Assembly (NCBI RefSeq): GCF_018141105.1
Contig: NZ_CP054839.1
Span: forward strand, 5,955,411-6,019,410
Origin: Saccharopolyspora erythraea
GTDB lineage: Bacteria; Actinomycetota; Actinomycetes; Mycobacteriales; Pseudonocardiaceae
DNA length: 64,000 bases
Direction: 5' to 3'
Shown here piece after piece: positions 44,401 through 52,711 of this stretch (position 1 is the stretch's first letter; every line of letters begins with the position of its first letter). Position numbers and translations under genes: made by a program. Under the pieces are notes generated by a model. It made no database searches. It had not been told where the DNA came from and was given only the letters and a program-made list of their open reading frames with translations.

Positions 44401-45419
44401 GCAGCAAGCTCGAGCTGCGCATCGGCGACCCGGTGGACAGCATGGTCGACAGGGCATCGGCGATCAAGGTGCCGGAGGGCGCGCCGGGCCGCGGCGTCAC
44501 GATGCGCAAGCACCAGATGCTGATCGCACTGCCCCGGATCGATGGGATCGACGATCCGGCCGACCTCGCGGCCGGGGTCCGCGAGCTGGTGGAGGCGGTG
44601 TCCTCGGCCTGGCAGGGCCCGCCCGCCCCCGCAGTGCGGCTGCTGCCGGCCGAGCTGCCGTACGAGCAGCTGGCCGACGCCCACGACGCCCCCGCGCACC
44701 GTCTGGCGGTGGGCATCGCGGAACACGACCTCGGCGCGGTGCACGTGGACTTCGCTTCGGACGCCCACCTGGTGCTCCTCGGCGACACCGAAGCCGGAAA
44801 GACCACCTTCCTCCGCGCGCTCACCCGCGCCATCACCGACAGCTACGAACCCAGGCGAGCGCGGCTGATCGTCATCGACCACCGGCGCGGCCTGCTCGGC
44901 GACGTCGAGTCCGAGCACCTCATCGGGTACGGCACCGACCGCGACTCGACGTCCCGGCTGATGCGGCAGGTGGCCGAAGAGATGGCCGTGCGACTGCCCG
45001 GGCCGGACGTCACGCCGGAGCAGTTGCGCGAACGCAGCTGGTGGAAGGGCCCCGAGCTGTTCATCCTGATCGACGACTACGACCTCGTGGTCAGCCAGAT
45101 GGACAACCCGTTCCTGCCGATCCTGGACTACCTCCCCCAAGGCCGCGACATCGGCATGCACGTCGTGCTGTCCCGGCGCACGGGAGGCGCCAGCCGAGCG
45201 CTGTTCGAACCGTTCATCGCCCGGCTGCGCGACATCGGATCGCCGGGCCTGCTGATGTCCGGGGACAAGGACGAGGGTCCGCTCCTGGGCGGGCTGAAAC
45301 CCGAACTGCTCCCACCGGGCAGGGCATGGCTGGTCGGCAGACGGCATGCCGCGCGGCTCGTCCAGCTCGCCTGGCTGCCCAAAGACCAGCACTCGCCGCC
45401 GCAGAACGACAACGCGTGA
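41427..45419 (+). CDS. eccC: Type VII secretion ATPase EccC (fused EccCa/EccCb)
   Basis: 1330 residues. Two N-terminal membrane segments (VLMVIPMIAMMAAMMLMFSG and LRLVVLGLFAVGMLGMLVGT), a DUF-type domain, then three FtsK/SpoIIIE ATPase domains with Walker A motifs GATGSGKSELL (about residue 480), GGPRSGKSTAL (about 833) and GDTEAGKTTFL (about 1118). Walker B motifs VICDEF, VFLVIDG and ILIDDYD are visible. EccC drives secretion and recognises Esx substrates through the last domain. As in ESX-2 to ESX-5, all parts are one polypeptide. ATG 41427 is preferred over an adjoining GTG. Confidence 0.95.
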   Translation: MATVVVRRPVRRPAPEQPSGELILDPPPEIPPPPGRQWTQVLMVIPMIAMMAAMMLMFSGNFGQGAGVLRLVVLGLFAVGMLGMLVGTLINSSGPSKREMGQERRGYLRHLGQHRLRLTRAIHKQRDAMVYLHPEPAALLSLVASYRLWERRPVDADFGVARIGTGQQRPAMTLVPPEAKPLEQLEPLSALALRRFLTTYTAIPGLPLAMAVNGFSRIYVRGDRGRSAALVRAMVMQLASLHSPDDLRIAACPGRDAQALWEWLKWLPHALHPERTDAVGPLRIVAPSIVSIEAMLDDLLGKRKRFDPAVDNRDAMPHVVVVLDGGSTAGSDDLMADGGLEGVTIIDLRTPPPRALDPATIVLHVGQDGALASETIEGAVDLGWADALDVPAAEGIARQLAPLRASADRLGEQPMSTDLDLAELLEIGDPLTFDPSETWVQRPTKDSLRIRFGIRSDGTPVELDLKESAQDGMGPHGLLIGATGSGKSELLRTIVLALAVSHPPSSLNFALVDFKGGATFATLDELPHTSAVITNLADELPLVDRMTDAISGELLRRQELLRAAGNFASLREYERARATGAPLPEVPTLLVICDEFSELLSAKPDFIDMFVQIGRVGRALGVHLLLASQRLEEGRLRGLETHLSYRIGLRTFSDMESRNVLGVGDAFKLPRAPGHGFLKTDNESMVRFRSAYVSGVHRAPDASSAEQSDDGALELLEYSTHYLSPAVDADEEAQTPDGEDAVGESLLDIIVERMRGRGTPAHQVWLPPLAESPTLDQLLPNLVRGDDRGFGSTHEQLSGALRAVVGIIDRPMEQRRDPLVLELSGSAGHVLVIGGPRSGKSTALRSIITSLALTHTPREVQFYCLDFGGGTLSSLRGLPHVGGVAGRQNVGAVRRTIAELRTLIAKRERLFAEREIDGMQPYRRLRRDQAAGDPWGDVFLVIDGWATLRNEFEDLEAVVADIAARGLSYGVHVIVSAARMFDLRMNIRDLFGSKLELRIGDPVDSMVDRASAIKVPEGAPGRGVTMRKHQMLIALPRIDGIDDPADLAAGVRELVEAVSSAWQGPPAPAVRLLPAELPYEQLADAHDAPAHRLAVGIAEHDLGAVHVDFASDAHLVLLGDTEAGKTTFLRALTRAITDSYEPRRARLIVIDHRRGLLGDVESEHLIGYGTDRDSTSRLMRQVAEEMAVRLPGPDVTPEQLRERSWWKGPELFILIDDYDLVVSQMDNPFLPILDYLPQGRDIGMHVVLSRRTGGASRALFEPFIARLRDIGSPGLLMSGDKDEGPLLGGLKPELLPPGRAWLVGRRHAARLVQLAWLPKDQHSPPQNDNA

Positions 45420-45430
45420 ACGGAGAGCCC

Positions 45431-45760
45431 ATGTGCGAGTCACGCCACGAAATGCACGGAGACCCGGAGTCGATGCGGCGGTTCGCCGAGCAGCTCATCG
45501 AGCCCTGCGCACCCGAGGTGGTCGCCGAGTCGCCTGGTGCGCCCGCCTGTCAGGGAGGCATGCAGGGGTGCGCGACGTTCACCGCCGCCGACACGGCCTC
45601 GACCCTGACGCTCGCGCGCTTCCTCGCCGAAACCGGTGAAGCCATCGCCGCGCTGAAAGCCGCGGCGGCCGAGGCCGCGGAGGACTACCTGGCCACTGAC
45701 CAGGCGGGCGCGCACGCCGTGGCGGGCACCGTGCTCGGTGTCGTCATCGTGGAGGACTGA
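45431..45760 (+). CDS. Small helical secretion-associated protein, Cys-rich
   Basis: 109 residues; helices around residues 10-25, 50-75 and 75-95. Six Cys: one at position 2, then EPCAPEV, PACQGGMQGCATF. The second half (TASTLTLARFLAETGEAIAAL onwards, DYLATDQAGA) resembles the second half of WXG proteins. GGAGAG precedes the ATG. It starts 11 bp after EccC and 2 bp before the next gene, so it belongs to the EccC transcript. Probably an exported partner of the following protein; not a confirmed WXG100 member. Confidence 0.7.
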   Translation: MCESRHEMHGDPESMRRFAEQLIEPCAPEVVAESPGAPACQGGMQGCATFTAADTASTLTLARFLAETGEAIAALKAAAAEAAEDYLATDQAGAHAVAGTVLGVVIVED

Positions 45761-45762
45761 AG

Positions 45763-47031
45763 ATGGACTACGCACGCTTGCCGGCCGTGGTTCAGTTCGC
45801 ACTGGTCGACGTGGAAGCCCACACCCATCTCGCGCGGGTCGAGCAGGCAAGCCGGATGTGGCGGACCGTCGCGGCGGAACTGCGCGAGCTGTCCGATTCG
45901 CTGCGGCACGAGCTGGACTGCCTGCGGCCGGACTGGAAAGACGCGACGGGCCTCGAGTTCGTCCGCCGAGTCGCGCGGTGCAAGGCCACGATCGACGAGC
46001 TGCTCACCCGGATCGAGGAGCACCGGCCGTGGCGGGCTCTCGACGATCTCGCCAGGCAACTGCTACTCGTCCGCGCCAAGGTCACCGACGCGGTGGAGCG
46101 CTCCACCGACGCGAGTCAACCGGAAGCGGCCACTCACCTCGCCGAGCTCGACCGCTACTTCCACGCGGCCGCCGAGGCGGTGCTCGCCGCAGCCGGCGAC
46201 GACGCGCGCCCCGCGGCACCCACGGCCGCGAACGGTTCCCTCGCCGACGATTGCTGTTCGCCGCCCGAGACCATCGGCCCCACGCTCGCGGGCGGCCTCG
46301 GCCCGAACCTGACACCGTCCGTGGCGCTGCATCCCGTCAGCGGTTCGTCGCTGCCGCCCGGCAGCGTCTCGATCCCAGGTCTCATCGCTGTCCCACCGAG
46401 AAGCTCGGCCGGTGGCCGGTCCACCGGGCGCGGCGGACCGGGTGGCAGCCCGGCGGAATCGCGGTCACCGGCGAGCGGGAGGTTCGACGCGAGTGCGTTC
46501 GATCCGCGCAGCGCACCCGGCGGCTCCCCTGCGGGCGCAAGCATCCCCGACACCCCGCCACGGATCGAACAGGTCGCCAATCCCGTACCGATCACGGAAC
46601 CACCGGCCGATCCCAAGGCTCCTCAGCCGCCCGAACTCCCCACCGGGACGGAGCCGGCCACGAACCGAACCCCCGGGGGCATGGTCCCGCCCATGATGAT
46701 GCCGATGGTTCCCGGTACCGGCGGACCGGCGACCGGTAGGCGCTCCGGCGCCACACGCTTCCTCGAGGGTGAACGACGTACGAGGACCACACCCGCCATG
46801 CCAGGTGTTCCGGCAAGGCTACGAGGGAGATCGGCACTGGCCGACCCCGTCGGCAGCGGCTACCGGCCGGTCGCCATGTCCGGAACCAAGAACAGCACGC
46901 AGGAGCCCACCGCTCAGGAAGCGCTCGATCACGAGGTGTGGCAGGTCGCGAACCCAGGCGCCGCGTCCCCCTTGAAGCCGGAGGCGGTGGAGCCCGAGCA
47001 GCCGAGGCGACTGCGCCGTCCGCGTCTCTGA
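45763..47031 (+). CDS. WXG/PPE-like protein with long proline-glycine-rich tail
   Basis: 422 residues. The first about 135 residues are helical with a W-x-D turn (LRPDWKDATG) as in WXG or PPE N-domains. The remaining 285 residues are Pro/Gly/Ser-rich and end with a basic QPRRLRRPRL. A DHEVWQVANPGAA segment lies near residue 385; similar VW-containing ends occur in actinobacterial PPE-like proteins. The likely role is a secreted or wall-associated substrate paired with the preceding small protein. GGAGGA precedes the ATG. Confidence 0.75.
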   Translation: MDYARLPAVVQFALVDVEAHTHLARVEQASRMWRTVAAELRELSDSLRHELDCLRPDWKDATGLEFVRRVARCKATIDELLTRIEEHRPWRALDDLARQLLLVRAKVTDAVERSTDASQPEAATHLAELDRYFHAAAEAVLAAAGDDARPAAPTAANGSLADDCCSPPETIGPTLAGGLGPNLTPSVALHPVSGSSLPPGSVSIPGLIAVPPRSSAGGRSTGRGGPGGSPAESRSPASGRFDASAFDPRSAPGGSPAGASIPDTPPRIEQVANPVPITEPPADPKAPQPPELPTGTEPATNRTPGGMVPPMMMPMVPGTGGPATGRRSGATRFLEGERRTRTTPAMPGVPARLRGRSALADPVGSGYRPVAMSGTKNSTQEPTAQEALDHEVWQVANPGAASPLKPEAVEPEQPRRLRRPRL

Positions 47032-47181
47032 CGACGAGCCGGGGTTGCGCGGATCGCAAGCCCGAAACCTGGCCTCGCCGAATCCCGCCCGATCAGGCGT
47101 GGGAACCGAACAGGCGCAGATCCGGAGGCCTGAACCTGCCAGGCACGGCTACCTTCCCGCTCCGTCGGCTAGGAAGAAAGC

Positions 47182-48057
47182 ATGCGAAGCGACATGCGGC
47201 TCGGCGCCGCGACCCTGGTCCTGTGCGGCCTCGCCGCTTGCGGCGTTCCGGAGGAGCCACCGGCCGCCCCGCCCCCGCCGGCACCAAGTCCCCCGGCGCC
47301 GGCGCCCACCCCGCAACAGGTGGACTGGTTGAACGGGTTCTGCCGAGCGACCAGGGTGTTCACCTCGCCCGCGGAGCCGCCGCCGGACCTGCGCGACGAG
47401 TTCGTCGCGATGGACCTGTCGTTGTATCTGAGCACAGTGGACATCGCGCTGGACAGCGTGAAGTACGGGACCACCAGCCTGAGCCCGGATGCGTTCCCGC
47501 GTGGGGCGGAGCTGCTCAGCTCCTACTCCACCCCGGCCGAGCGGCTGGGCGCCGAGGTCGACGGGTACGCCGGCCATTACGGCGCTTCCGAGGACGTGCT
47601 GCGCGGACTCGTCGCCGAAACCTCGTCCGCGCTCAAGACCCTCAAGCCGGAGGGGCTCGACCTGGCCACGCTGACGGCCGCGGACGGCACCGTCGCCCAG
47701 GCCCACGAGAAGGCCGACGACTGCCGCCTCCAGGACGCTCGGAGCGGTCGGCCCTCGGCCGCTCCGGTCGCCCTGCCCGCGGCGAAGAACGGCGAGAACC
47801 TGGCCGCCTGCGGGGACGGGACGTGCGAGGTGCTGGTGTCGCCCGCGACCGTGGTCCCAGCGCCTCGGCAGTACGGGTTCCTGACGCTGCGGGTGCGCAG
47901 CATCGCCGGTGGCGTGATGGAGATCGGCGCGAAGCTCGAATACGGGTCGATGACCTCGCCCCTGGACACCGGGCGGTCCACGAACATCAACGGCATCGAG
48001 GTGAAAGCCGTGGCGGTGGGCGACGGGAAAGCGGTCCTGAGTCTCTCATCCGCCTGA
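47182..48057 (+). CDS. Lipoprotein of unknown function 1
   Basis: 291 residues. Signal peptide with lipobox LAAC (Cys at about residue 20; LGAATLVLCGLAAC), then a Pro/Ala-rich linker and a mostly helical domain (about 45-190) followed by a beta domain with a CGDGTCEVLV pair. A lipid-anchored surface or membrane protein. AGGAAGAA precedes the ATG. It closes the EccC-side gene group after a 150-bp gap; a role in substrate handling is only an inference from position. Confidence 0.8.
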   Translation: MRSDMRLGAATLVLCGLAACGVPEEPPAAPPPPAPSPPAPAPTPQQVDWLNGFCRATRVFTSPAEPPPDLRDEFVAMDLSLYLSTVDIALDSVKYGTTSLSPDAFPRGAELLSSYSTPAERLGAEVDGYAGHYGASEDVLRGLVAETSSALKTLKPEGLDLATLTAADGTVAQAHEKADDCRLQDARSGRPSAAPVALPAAKNGENLAACGDGTCEVLVSPATVVPAPRQYGFLTLRVRSIAGGVMEIGAKLEYGSMTSPLDTGRSTNINGIEVKAVAVGDGKAVLSLSSA

Positions 48058-48158
48058 TACGCCGGGCCGGCCCCGACGTCCGATCTGAGCACCCTCGCCA
48101 ATTCTGGCAAAACTGGCGAACTTCCTGTAACGCATCACCGACCCCTGCGAGGATTCCC

Positions 48159-48632
48159 ATGGCCTCCTTCTTCCGGCTCCTCGCCGGCATCGGACTGCTG
48201 CTCGCAGTCGGTGCGTGCGCCTCCTCCCCCAAGGAGGAACTCATCCAGCACGCCGACGCGGAATGCGGCGAGATCACCACTCGGTTCAAGGGCGACCTCT
48301 CCTTCGACGGGAAGGATGCCTACGAGGGCATGCAGGTCCTCGATCAGCGAGCAGCACTCCTCCAGAACCTGCAGAACGATGTCCGGGCGATGCCGAGCCC
48401 CGAGACCGACCAGAGAGGGCTGAATGACTGGCTCACCAGGGTCGACAAGCTCGCGGTGGAGATGCGGACGCTGAGATCCGTCTACCAGAACGCGACTCGC
48501 GGCACCGAGACGCTGCTGGTCCTGCAGGTCGCCTTGGTCAACGAGGTCGCGCGGGAGGTCGGTCCCGCGGCCGCGCGGTTCGGGTTCACCACGTGTGCCG
48601 ACACCGGCGCGTGGACGACAGGCTCCGTCTGA
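48159..48632 (+). CDS. Lipoprotein of unknown function 2
   Basis: 157 residues. Lipobox VGAC within the signal peptide FRLLAGIGLLLAVGAC (Cys at about 19), then a helical domain with two further Cys (DAECGEI and TTCADTG). GAGGA lies 6 nt upstream of the ATG at 48159. Located 101 bp after the first lipoprotein. No family recognised. Confidence 0.78.
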   Translation: MASFFRLLAGIGLLLAVGACASSPKEELIQHADAECGEITTRFKGDLSFDGKDAYEGMQVLDQRAALLQNLQNDVRAMPSPETDQRGLNDWLTRVDKLAVEMRTLRSVYQNATRGTETLLVLQVALVNEVAREVGPAAARFGFTTCADTGAWTTGSV

Positions 48633-48719
48633 GATGAGCCGTTGCCCGCCTGAGCCGCGGACAACACCACCGCACGTCAACACCTACGGCCAGTAGTCGA
48701 CCTCCCCACCTCGGGGTGG

Positions 48720-48752
48720 CCCTGGCAGCTCCCCCGAGGGGCGCTGCCAGGG
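48720..48752. terminator. Hairpin between lipoprotein 2 and the STAND gene
   Basis: A 10-bp perfect stem (CCCTGGCAGC at 48720-48729, complement at 48743-48752) with a 13-nt loop, 87 bp after the lipoprotein stop. Marks the right end of the secretion region. Confidence 0.65.
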
Positions 48753-48901
48753 GCCGGTCCCCCGGGTGCGGGCTCCGGCGACCCCCAGCCGTCGGTGCCC
48801 GTGATACCTGTCTAGCCCGGATGGGTTGTCCATGGTCGGTGGCTGGACTCCGGACAACGCACATCTAGACAATCGGGCGTTGATCGAATGGAGGTGTTCG
48901 G

Positions 48902-51900
48902 GTGCCTCGTCCGGAGCGTCCGCTGGACAACGGCCCGTTGGCGGAGTTCGCGGCCGAGCTGCGGCTTCTGCGGGAGAAGGCGGGCAGTCCGCGGTACCGG
49001 GAGCTGGCGCAGTGGACGCACTACTCGGTGACCACGCTGTCGGAGGCCGCGGGCGGCAAGCGGTTGCCGACGCTGGCGGTGACGCTGGCCTACGTGCAGG
49101 CATGCGGCGGCGATCGGCAGGAGTGGGAGCAGCGCTGGCAGGAGGTCACGGCCGCGCTCGCCGCGCGGAACGACTCCGCTACGTCGACCAACGGGTCCGA
49201 GCCCGAGATCGAGTGCCCGTATGTCGGACTGGCCGCGTTCAGCCCCGAGGACGCGGATCGGTTCTTCGGCCGGGAGCACGTGGTCGAGGACCTGCTGGCC
49301 CGGTTGCGTGACGAGCGGTTCGTGGCGGTGATCGGCGCTTCCGGCGCGGGCAAGTCGTCGCTGCTGCGCGCCGGTGTGGTGCCGAAACTGCGAGCCGGTG
49401 GGACGCGGGTGGCGGTGTGCACACCGACCCAGCAGCCGCTGGAGGTGCTGGCCGCGCAGGTGGCACGCCACACCGGCGAGTCGGCCGCGCGGCTGCATTG
49501 CGAACTGGGAGACGACCCGCAGGCGTTGCACCTGGCGGTACTCACAGCGCTGGCCGACGAGCCGGCAGGGGCCGAGCTGGTGCTGGTGGTGGATCAGTTC
49601 GAGGAGGTCTTCACCCTCTGCCGCGACACCGAGCAGCGCACGCGGTTCCTGACCCAGCTTGCCAGCGCCACCGCGGCCGGCCACTCCCGGCTGCGGGTGG
49701 TGCTGGGCATCCGGTCGGACTTCTTCGACCGCTGCCTTGACCGCCCCGAGCTGGTACCGGCGCTGCGGGCACCGGCACTGCTGGGGGCGATGTCGACCGA
49801 GGAGCTGCGCCGCGCGATCACCCAACCCGCCGTTGGCCAGGGCTGCACCGTCGAAGGGGCGCTGCTGGCCGAGATCACCGCGCAAGCCGCGGGACACGTC
49901 GGGATGCTGCCGCTGGTCTCGCACGCATTGCGCGAGACCTGGCAGCGCCGCCGCGGCAACACCCTCACGCTGGTCGGCTATGAAGCCACCGGAGGCATCC
50001 GGCATGCCCTGACCCAGACCGCAGAAGCGCTTTACACCGGTTTCACCGAGCCCCAGCAGCGCCGGGCGCGAGGTCTGCTGGTGCGGCTGGTCGCTCCTGG
50101 GGAAGGTACCGAGGACACCAAGCGCCGCATCACCCGCGCCGAGCTCGACCCCGACGCCGACACCCACGCGGTGCTCGACGCCCTGGCCAGGGCGCGGCTG
50201 GTCACCGTCGATGACGACGGCATCGAGATCACCCACGAAGCCCTCATCCGCTCCTGGTCCCGGCTGCGGCAGTGGATCGACGCGGATCGCGAAGGGGTGC
50301 GGCTGCATCGCGAACTCACCGCCGCCACCACCACCTGGGAACACCTCGCCCACGACCCCGGCGCGTTGTACCGGGGCGCGCAGCTGACCATCACCCGCGA
50401 CTGGGTCACCCGCGCGGAGCCGACGCTGGCGCGACGCGAACGCGACTTCCTCGACGCCAGCACCGCCGCCGAACAACGCGAGCACCGCGCCCGCCTGCTC
50501 CGCACCCGGGTGCTCCAGGGCGTGTGCGTCGGCCTCGCGTTGCTGCTGGTCGTGGCGTCGGTGACCGCGGTCAGCGTCTACAACGGTGGTCAGCAGACCC
50601 TGTCACGGCAACTGGCCCAGCAAGCACGCGTCGCGCAGGCCACCGATCCCGCCGCGGCGATCCGCCTCAGCGTCCAGGCCCACGGCACCACCACGCTCGA
50701 CGGCACGGCCACCGCCGAGGGCCGCAGCGCGCTGCTGAGCACCGCGGGACACCTCGTTCATCACGGCACACTGCCCAGCAGCAAATCGGTCACCGGGATG
50801 AACAAGCTGGCATTCAGTCCTGACGGACGCCTGCTCGCCTCCGCCGACGAGCAGGTGCACGTCTGGGACGTCGCCACCCGCAGGCTGCGCACCCGGCTCA
50901 CCGCCCCCGCCGCGAACAGCACGGATCGTCCCGCCCCGTACGGGGCCGCGGCCTTCTCCGACGACGGAACCCGCGTTGCCGCCAGCACCACCCTGGACAC
51001 CGGACGCATCGACGTGTGGCGGCTGGACGCACCGGACCAGCCCGTCATCAGCCTGCCGTCGACCGCCGAGGGCAACGATCTCGAGTTCAGTCCGGACGGC
51101 CGCCTGCTGGCCGCTGCCGGCGGCACACGCATCGAGCTCTGGGATCTCGACAGCGGGCGCCTCATCGAGGCTCTCCCGGTCGAAAACGGCTTCTCGGTGT
51201 CGTTTTCACCCGACAGCCGAATTCTGGCCTATTCCGCATCGTATCCAGTAGGCGTCGGGATCTGGGACCTTTCCACGCGACGCCACATGCCTGCGCTGCC
51301 GGAAGCGTACAAGCACTTCGACCCGAGGTTCAGCCCTGACGGCCAGACGCTGGCCACGATGGGTACCGACGGCACGGGGCCGATCATCTGGGACCTGGCC
51401 ACCCGCACACCCAAGGTGAGAATCGACCAGGAAATGGTGATCTTGGACTTCGCGTTCTCGCCTGCGGATCAGTCACTGTTGATCGCGAACGCCGACGGCA
51501 GCATCGATCGCCGCGATCACAGCGGCAGCGGGCCTCCCGTGCGGCTGGTGCCCGCCCGCCCCGACCAAAGCTCCTCGAGCATGAGCGTCAGCAGCACCGG
51601 CGTCATCGCCATGACTTCCTGGAACTACGGCAGCATCATCACGCTGTGGGATACGAACCGGCTCCCCACCCGGCGGGACAGCGGTCCCTATCCGGAAGCT
51701 CTCACCTTCAGCGCGGAGGGCAGACACCTGCTCGGCGCGTACAAGTCCGGTGAACTCACCACCTGGGCCGCCGAACAGCTTCGCCGCGTCGACTCCGCAC
51801 CGCTGTCGCCGGGTTCCCCGGCAGCGACGCTCGCCGGGTTCAGCGCCGAGGGCAGGCGGTTCGTCGCCGTCACCAGTGCCGACGATCCACGGAGCGGCAC

Positions 51901-52666
51901 GATCACGGTCGGCGACACCGCCACCCGCACACCCATCGCTGTCGTCACTGGTCCCGACACTTACCGGGCGGTCAACGCCCAGGGCACGCTGCTGGCCACC
52001 ACCGGACCCGAGGGTCTCCACGTGTGGAACGTCCAGGGTCCGGCGGCTCGGTTGGTCCACACGTTCTCCGACGTCCACCCCGATGCCTCGGTCGCGTTCA
52101 GCCCCGACTCGCAGCATTTGGCAACCACGCGTGTGGATGGATCGTTCGGCGTGTGGGATCTGACCACCGGACGCTCTATCACTCTGCCGATAGCCGCCGG
52201 CCCGGCAGACGACCTCGTGCCCCGGTACTCACCGAACGGCCGCATTCTGGCAGTGCGCACCGCCACCGGCGTGACACTGTGGAACGCGATCACCCGCACC
52301 CCGCTGGGAACCATCCCCGGCCACTACGGCCACGCCCTCGCCTTCAGCCCCGACTCCCAACGCCTCGCCCTGGCCACCCCGGACAACGCAATCGTCATCC
52401 GCGACCTCCCATCCCGCGCCGAGTGGGCAACCCTGACCGGCACAGTGGCCGACAGACCTGACGCGATCTCGACCTTGACGTGGTCCCCGGACGGAACGCG
52501 GCTCGCCGCCGCAGGCAACTCCCTCACCCTCTGGACCACCGACACCGAGCACGCCACCACCGCACTCTGCGACACCCTCACCCGCGACTTCCAGGACCAG
52601 GCCCGACCTGTCCCCACAGCCTGCACAGGAAGGCAGCCACCCGAGCCGGAGCCGGAAAAGCCGTGA
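48902..52666 (+). CDS. HTH-nSTAND1-WD40 signal transduction protein
   Basis: 1254 residues. Residues about 5-85 are an XRE-like helix-turn-helix (YRELAQWTHYSVTTLSEAAG). The nSTAND1 NTPase follows (about 100-520): Walker A IGASGAGKSSLLRAG, Walker B VLVVDQFEEVFTL. A membrane-like helix (VGLALLLVVASVTAVSVY, about 540-557) precedes about 12 WD40 repeats (LAFSPDGRLLASADEQVHVW is the first clear one) to the end. This family is common in actinomycetes and cyanobacteria and some members act in regulated cell death or antiphage defence, but most are unstudied. The GTG has GGAGGTG upstream. It stands alone. Confidence 0.9.
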   Translation: MPRPERPLDNGPLAEFAAELRLLREKAGSPRYRELAQWTHYSVTTLSEAAGGKRLPTLAVTLAYVQACGGDRQEWEQRWQEVTAALAARNDSATSTNGSEPEIECPYVGLAAFSPEDADRFFGREHVVEDLLARLRDERFVAVIGASGAGKSSLLRAGVVPKLRAGGTRVAVCTPTQQPLEVLAAQVARHTGESAARLHCELGDDPQALHLAVLTALADEPAGAELVLVVDQFEEVFTLCRDTEQRTRFLTQLASATAAGHSRLRVVLGIRSDFFDRCLDRPELVPALRAPALLGAMSTEELRRAITQPAVGQGCTVEGALLAEITAQAAGHVGMLPLVSHALRETWQRRRGNTLTLVGYEATGGIRHALTQTAEALYTGFTEPQQRRARGLLVRLVAPGEGTEDTKRRITRAELDPDADTHAVLDALARARLVTVDDDGIEITHEALIRSWSRLRQWIDADREGVRLHRELTAATTTWEHLAHDPGALYRGAQLTITRDWVTRAEPTLARRERDFLDASTAAEQREHRARLLRTRVLQGVCVGLALLLVVASVTAVSVYNGGQQTLSRQLAQQARVAQATDPAAAIRLSVQAHGTTTLDGTATAEGRSALLSTAGHLVHHGTLPSSKSVTGMNKLAFSPDGRLLASADEQVHVWDVATRRLRTRLTAPAANSTDRPAPYGAAAFSDDGTRVAASTTLDTGRIDVWRLDAPDQPVISLPSTAEGNDLEFSPDGRLLAAAGGTRIELWDLDSGRLIEALPVENGFSVSFSPDSRILAYSASYPVGVGIWDLSTRRHMPALPEAYKHFDPRFSPDGQTLATMGTDGTGPIIWDLATRTPKVRIDQEMVILDFAFSPADQSLLIANADGSIDRRDHSGSGPPVRLVPARPDQSSSSMSVSSTGVIAMTSWNYGSIITLWDTNRLPTRRDSGPYPEALTFSAEGRHLLGAYKSGELTTWAAEQLRRVDSAPLSPGSPAATLAGFSAEGRRFVAVTSADDPRSGTITVGDTATRTPIAVVTGPDTYRAVNAQGTLLATTGPEGLHVWNVQGPAARLVHTFSDVHPDASVAFSPDSQHLATTRVDGSFGVWDLTTGRSITLPIAAGPADDLVPRYSPNGRILAVRTATGVTLWNAITRTPLGTIPGHYGHALAFSPDSQRLALATPDNAIVIRDLPSRAEWATLTGTVADRPDAISTLTWSPDGTRLAAAGNSLTLWTTDTEHATTALCDTLTRDFQDQARPVPTACTGRQPPEPEPEKP

Positions 52667-52711
52667 CTCACCGGCCGCCGTCCTGGTAGCCCGAAGCAGC
52701 AGGCACGGGCC

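Noticed and set aside
41900-45443. Two long minus-strand open frames inside eccC
   Set aside because: Antisense to EccC, which has three Walker A motifs in order; the antisense products have no recognisable motifs.
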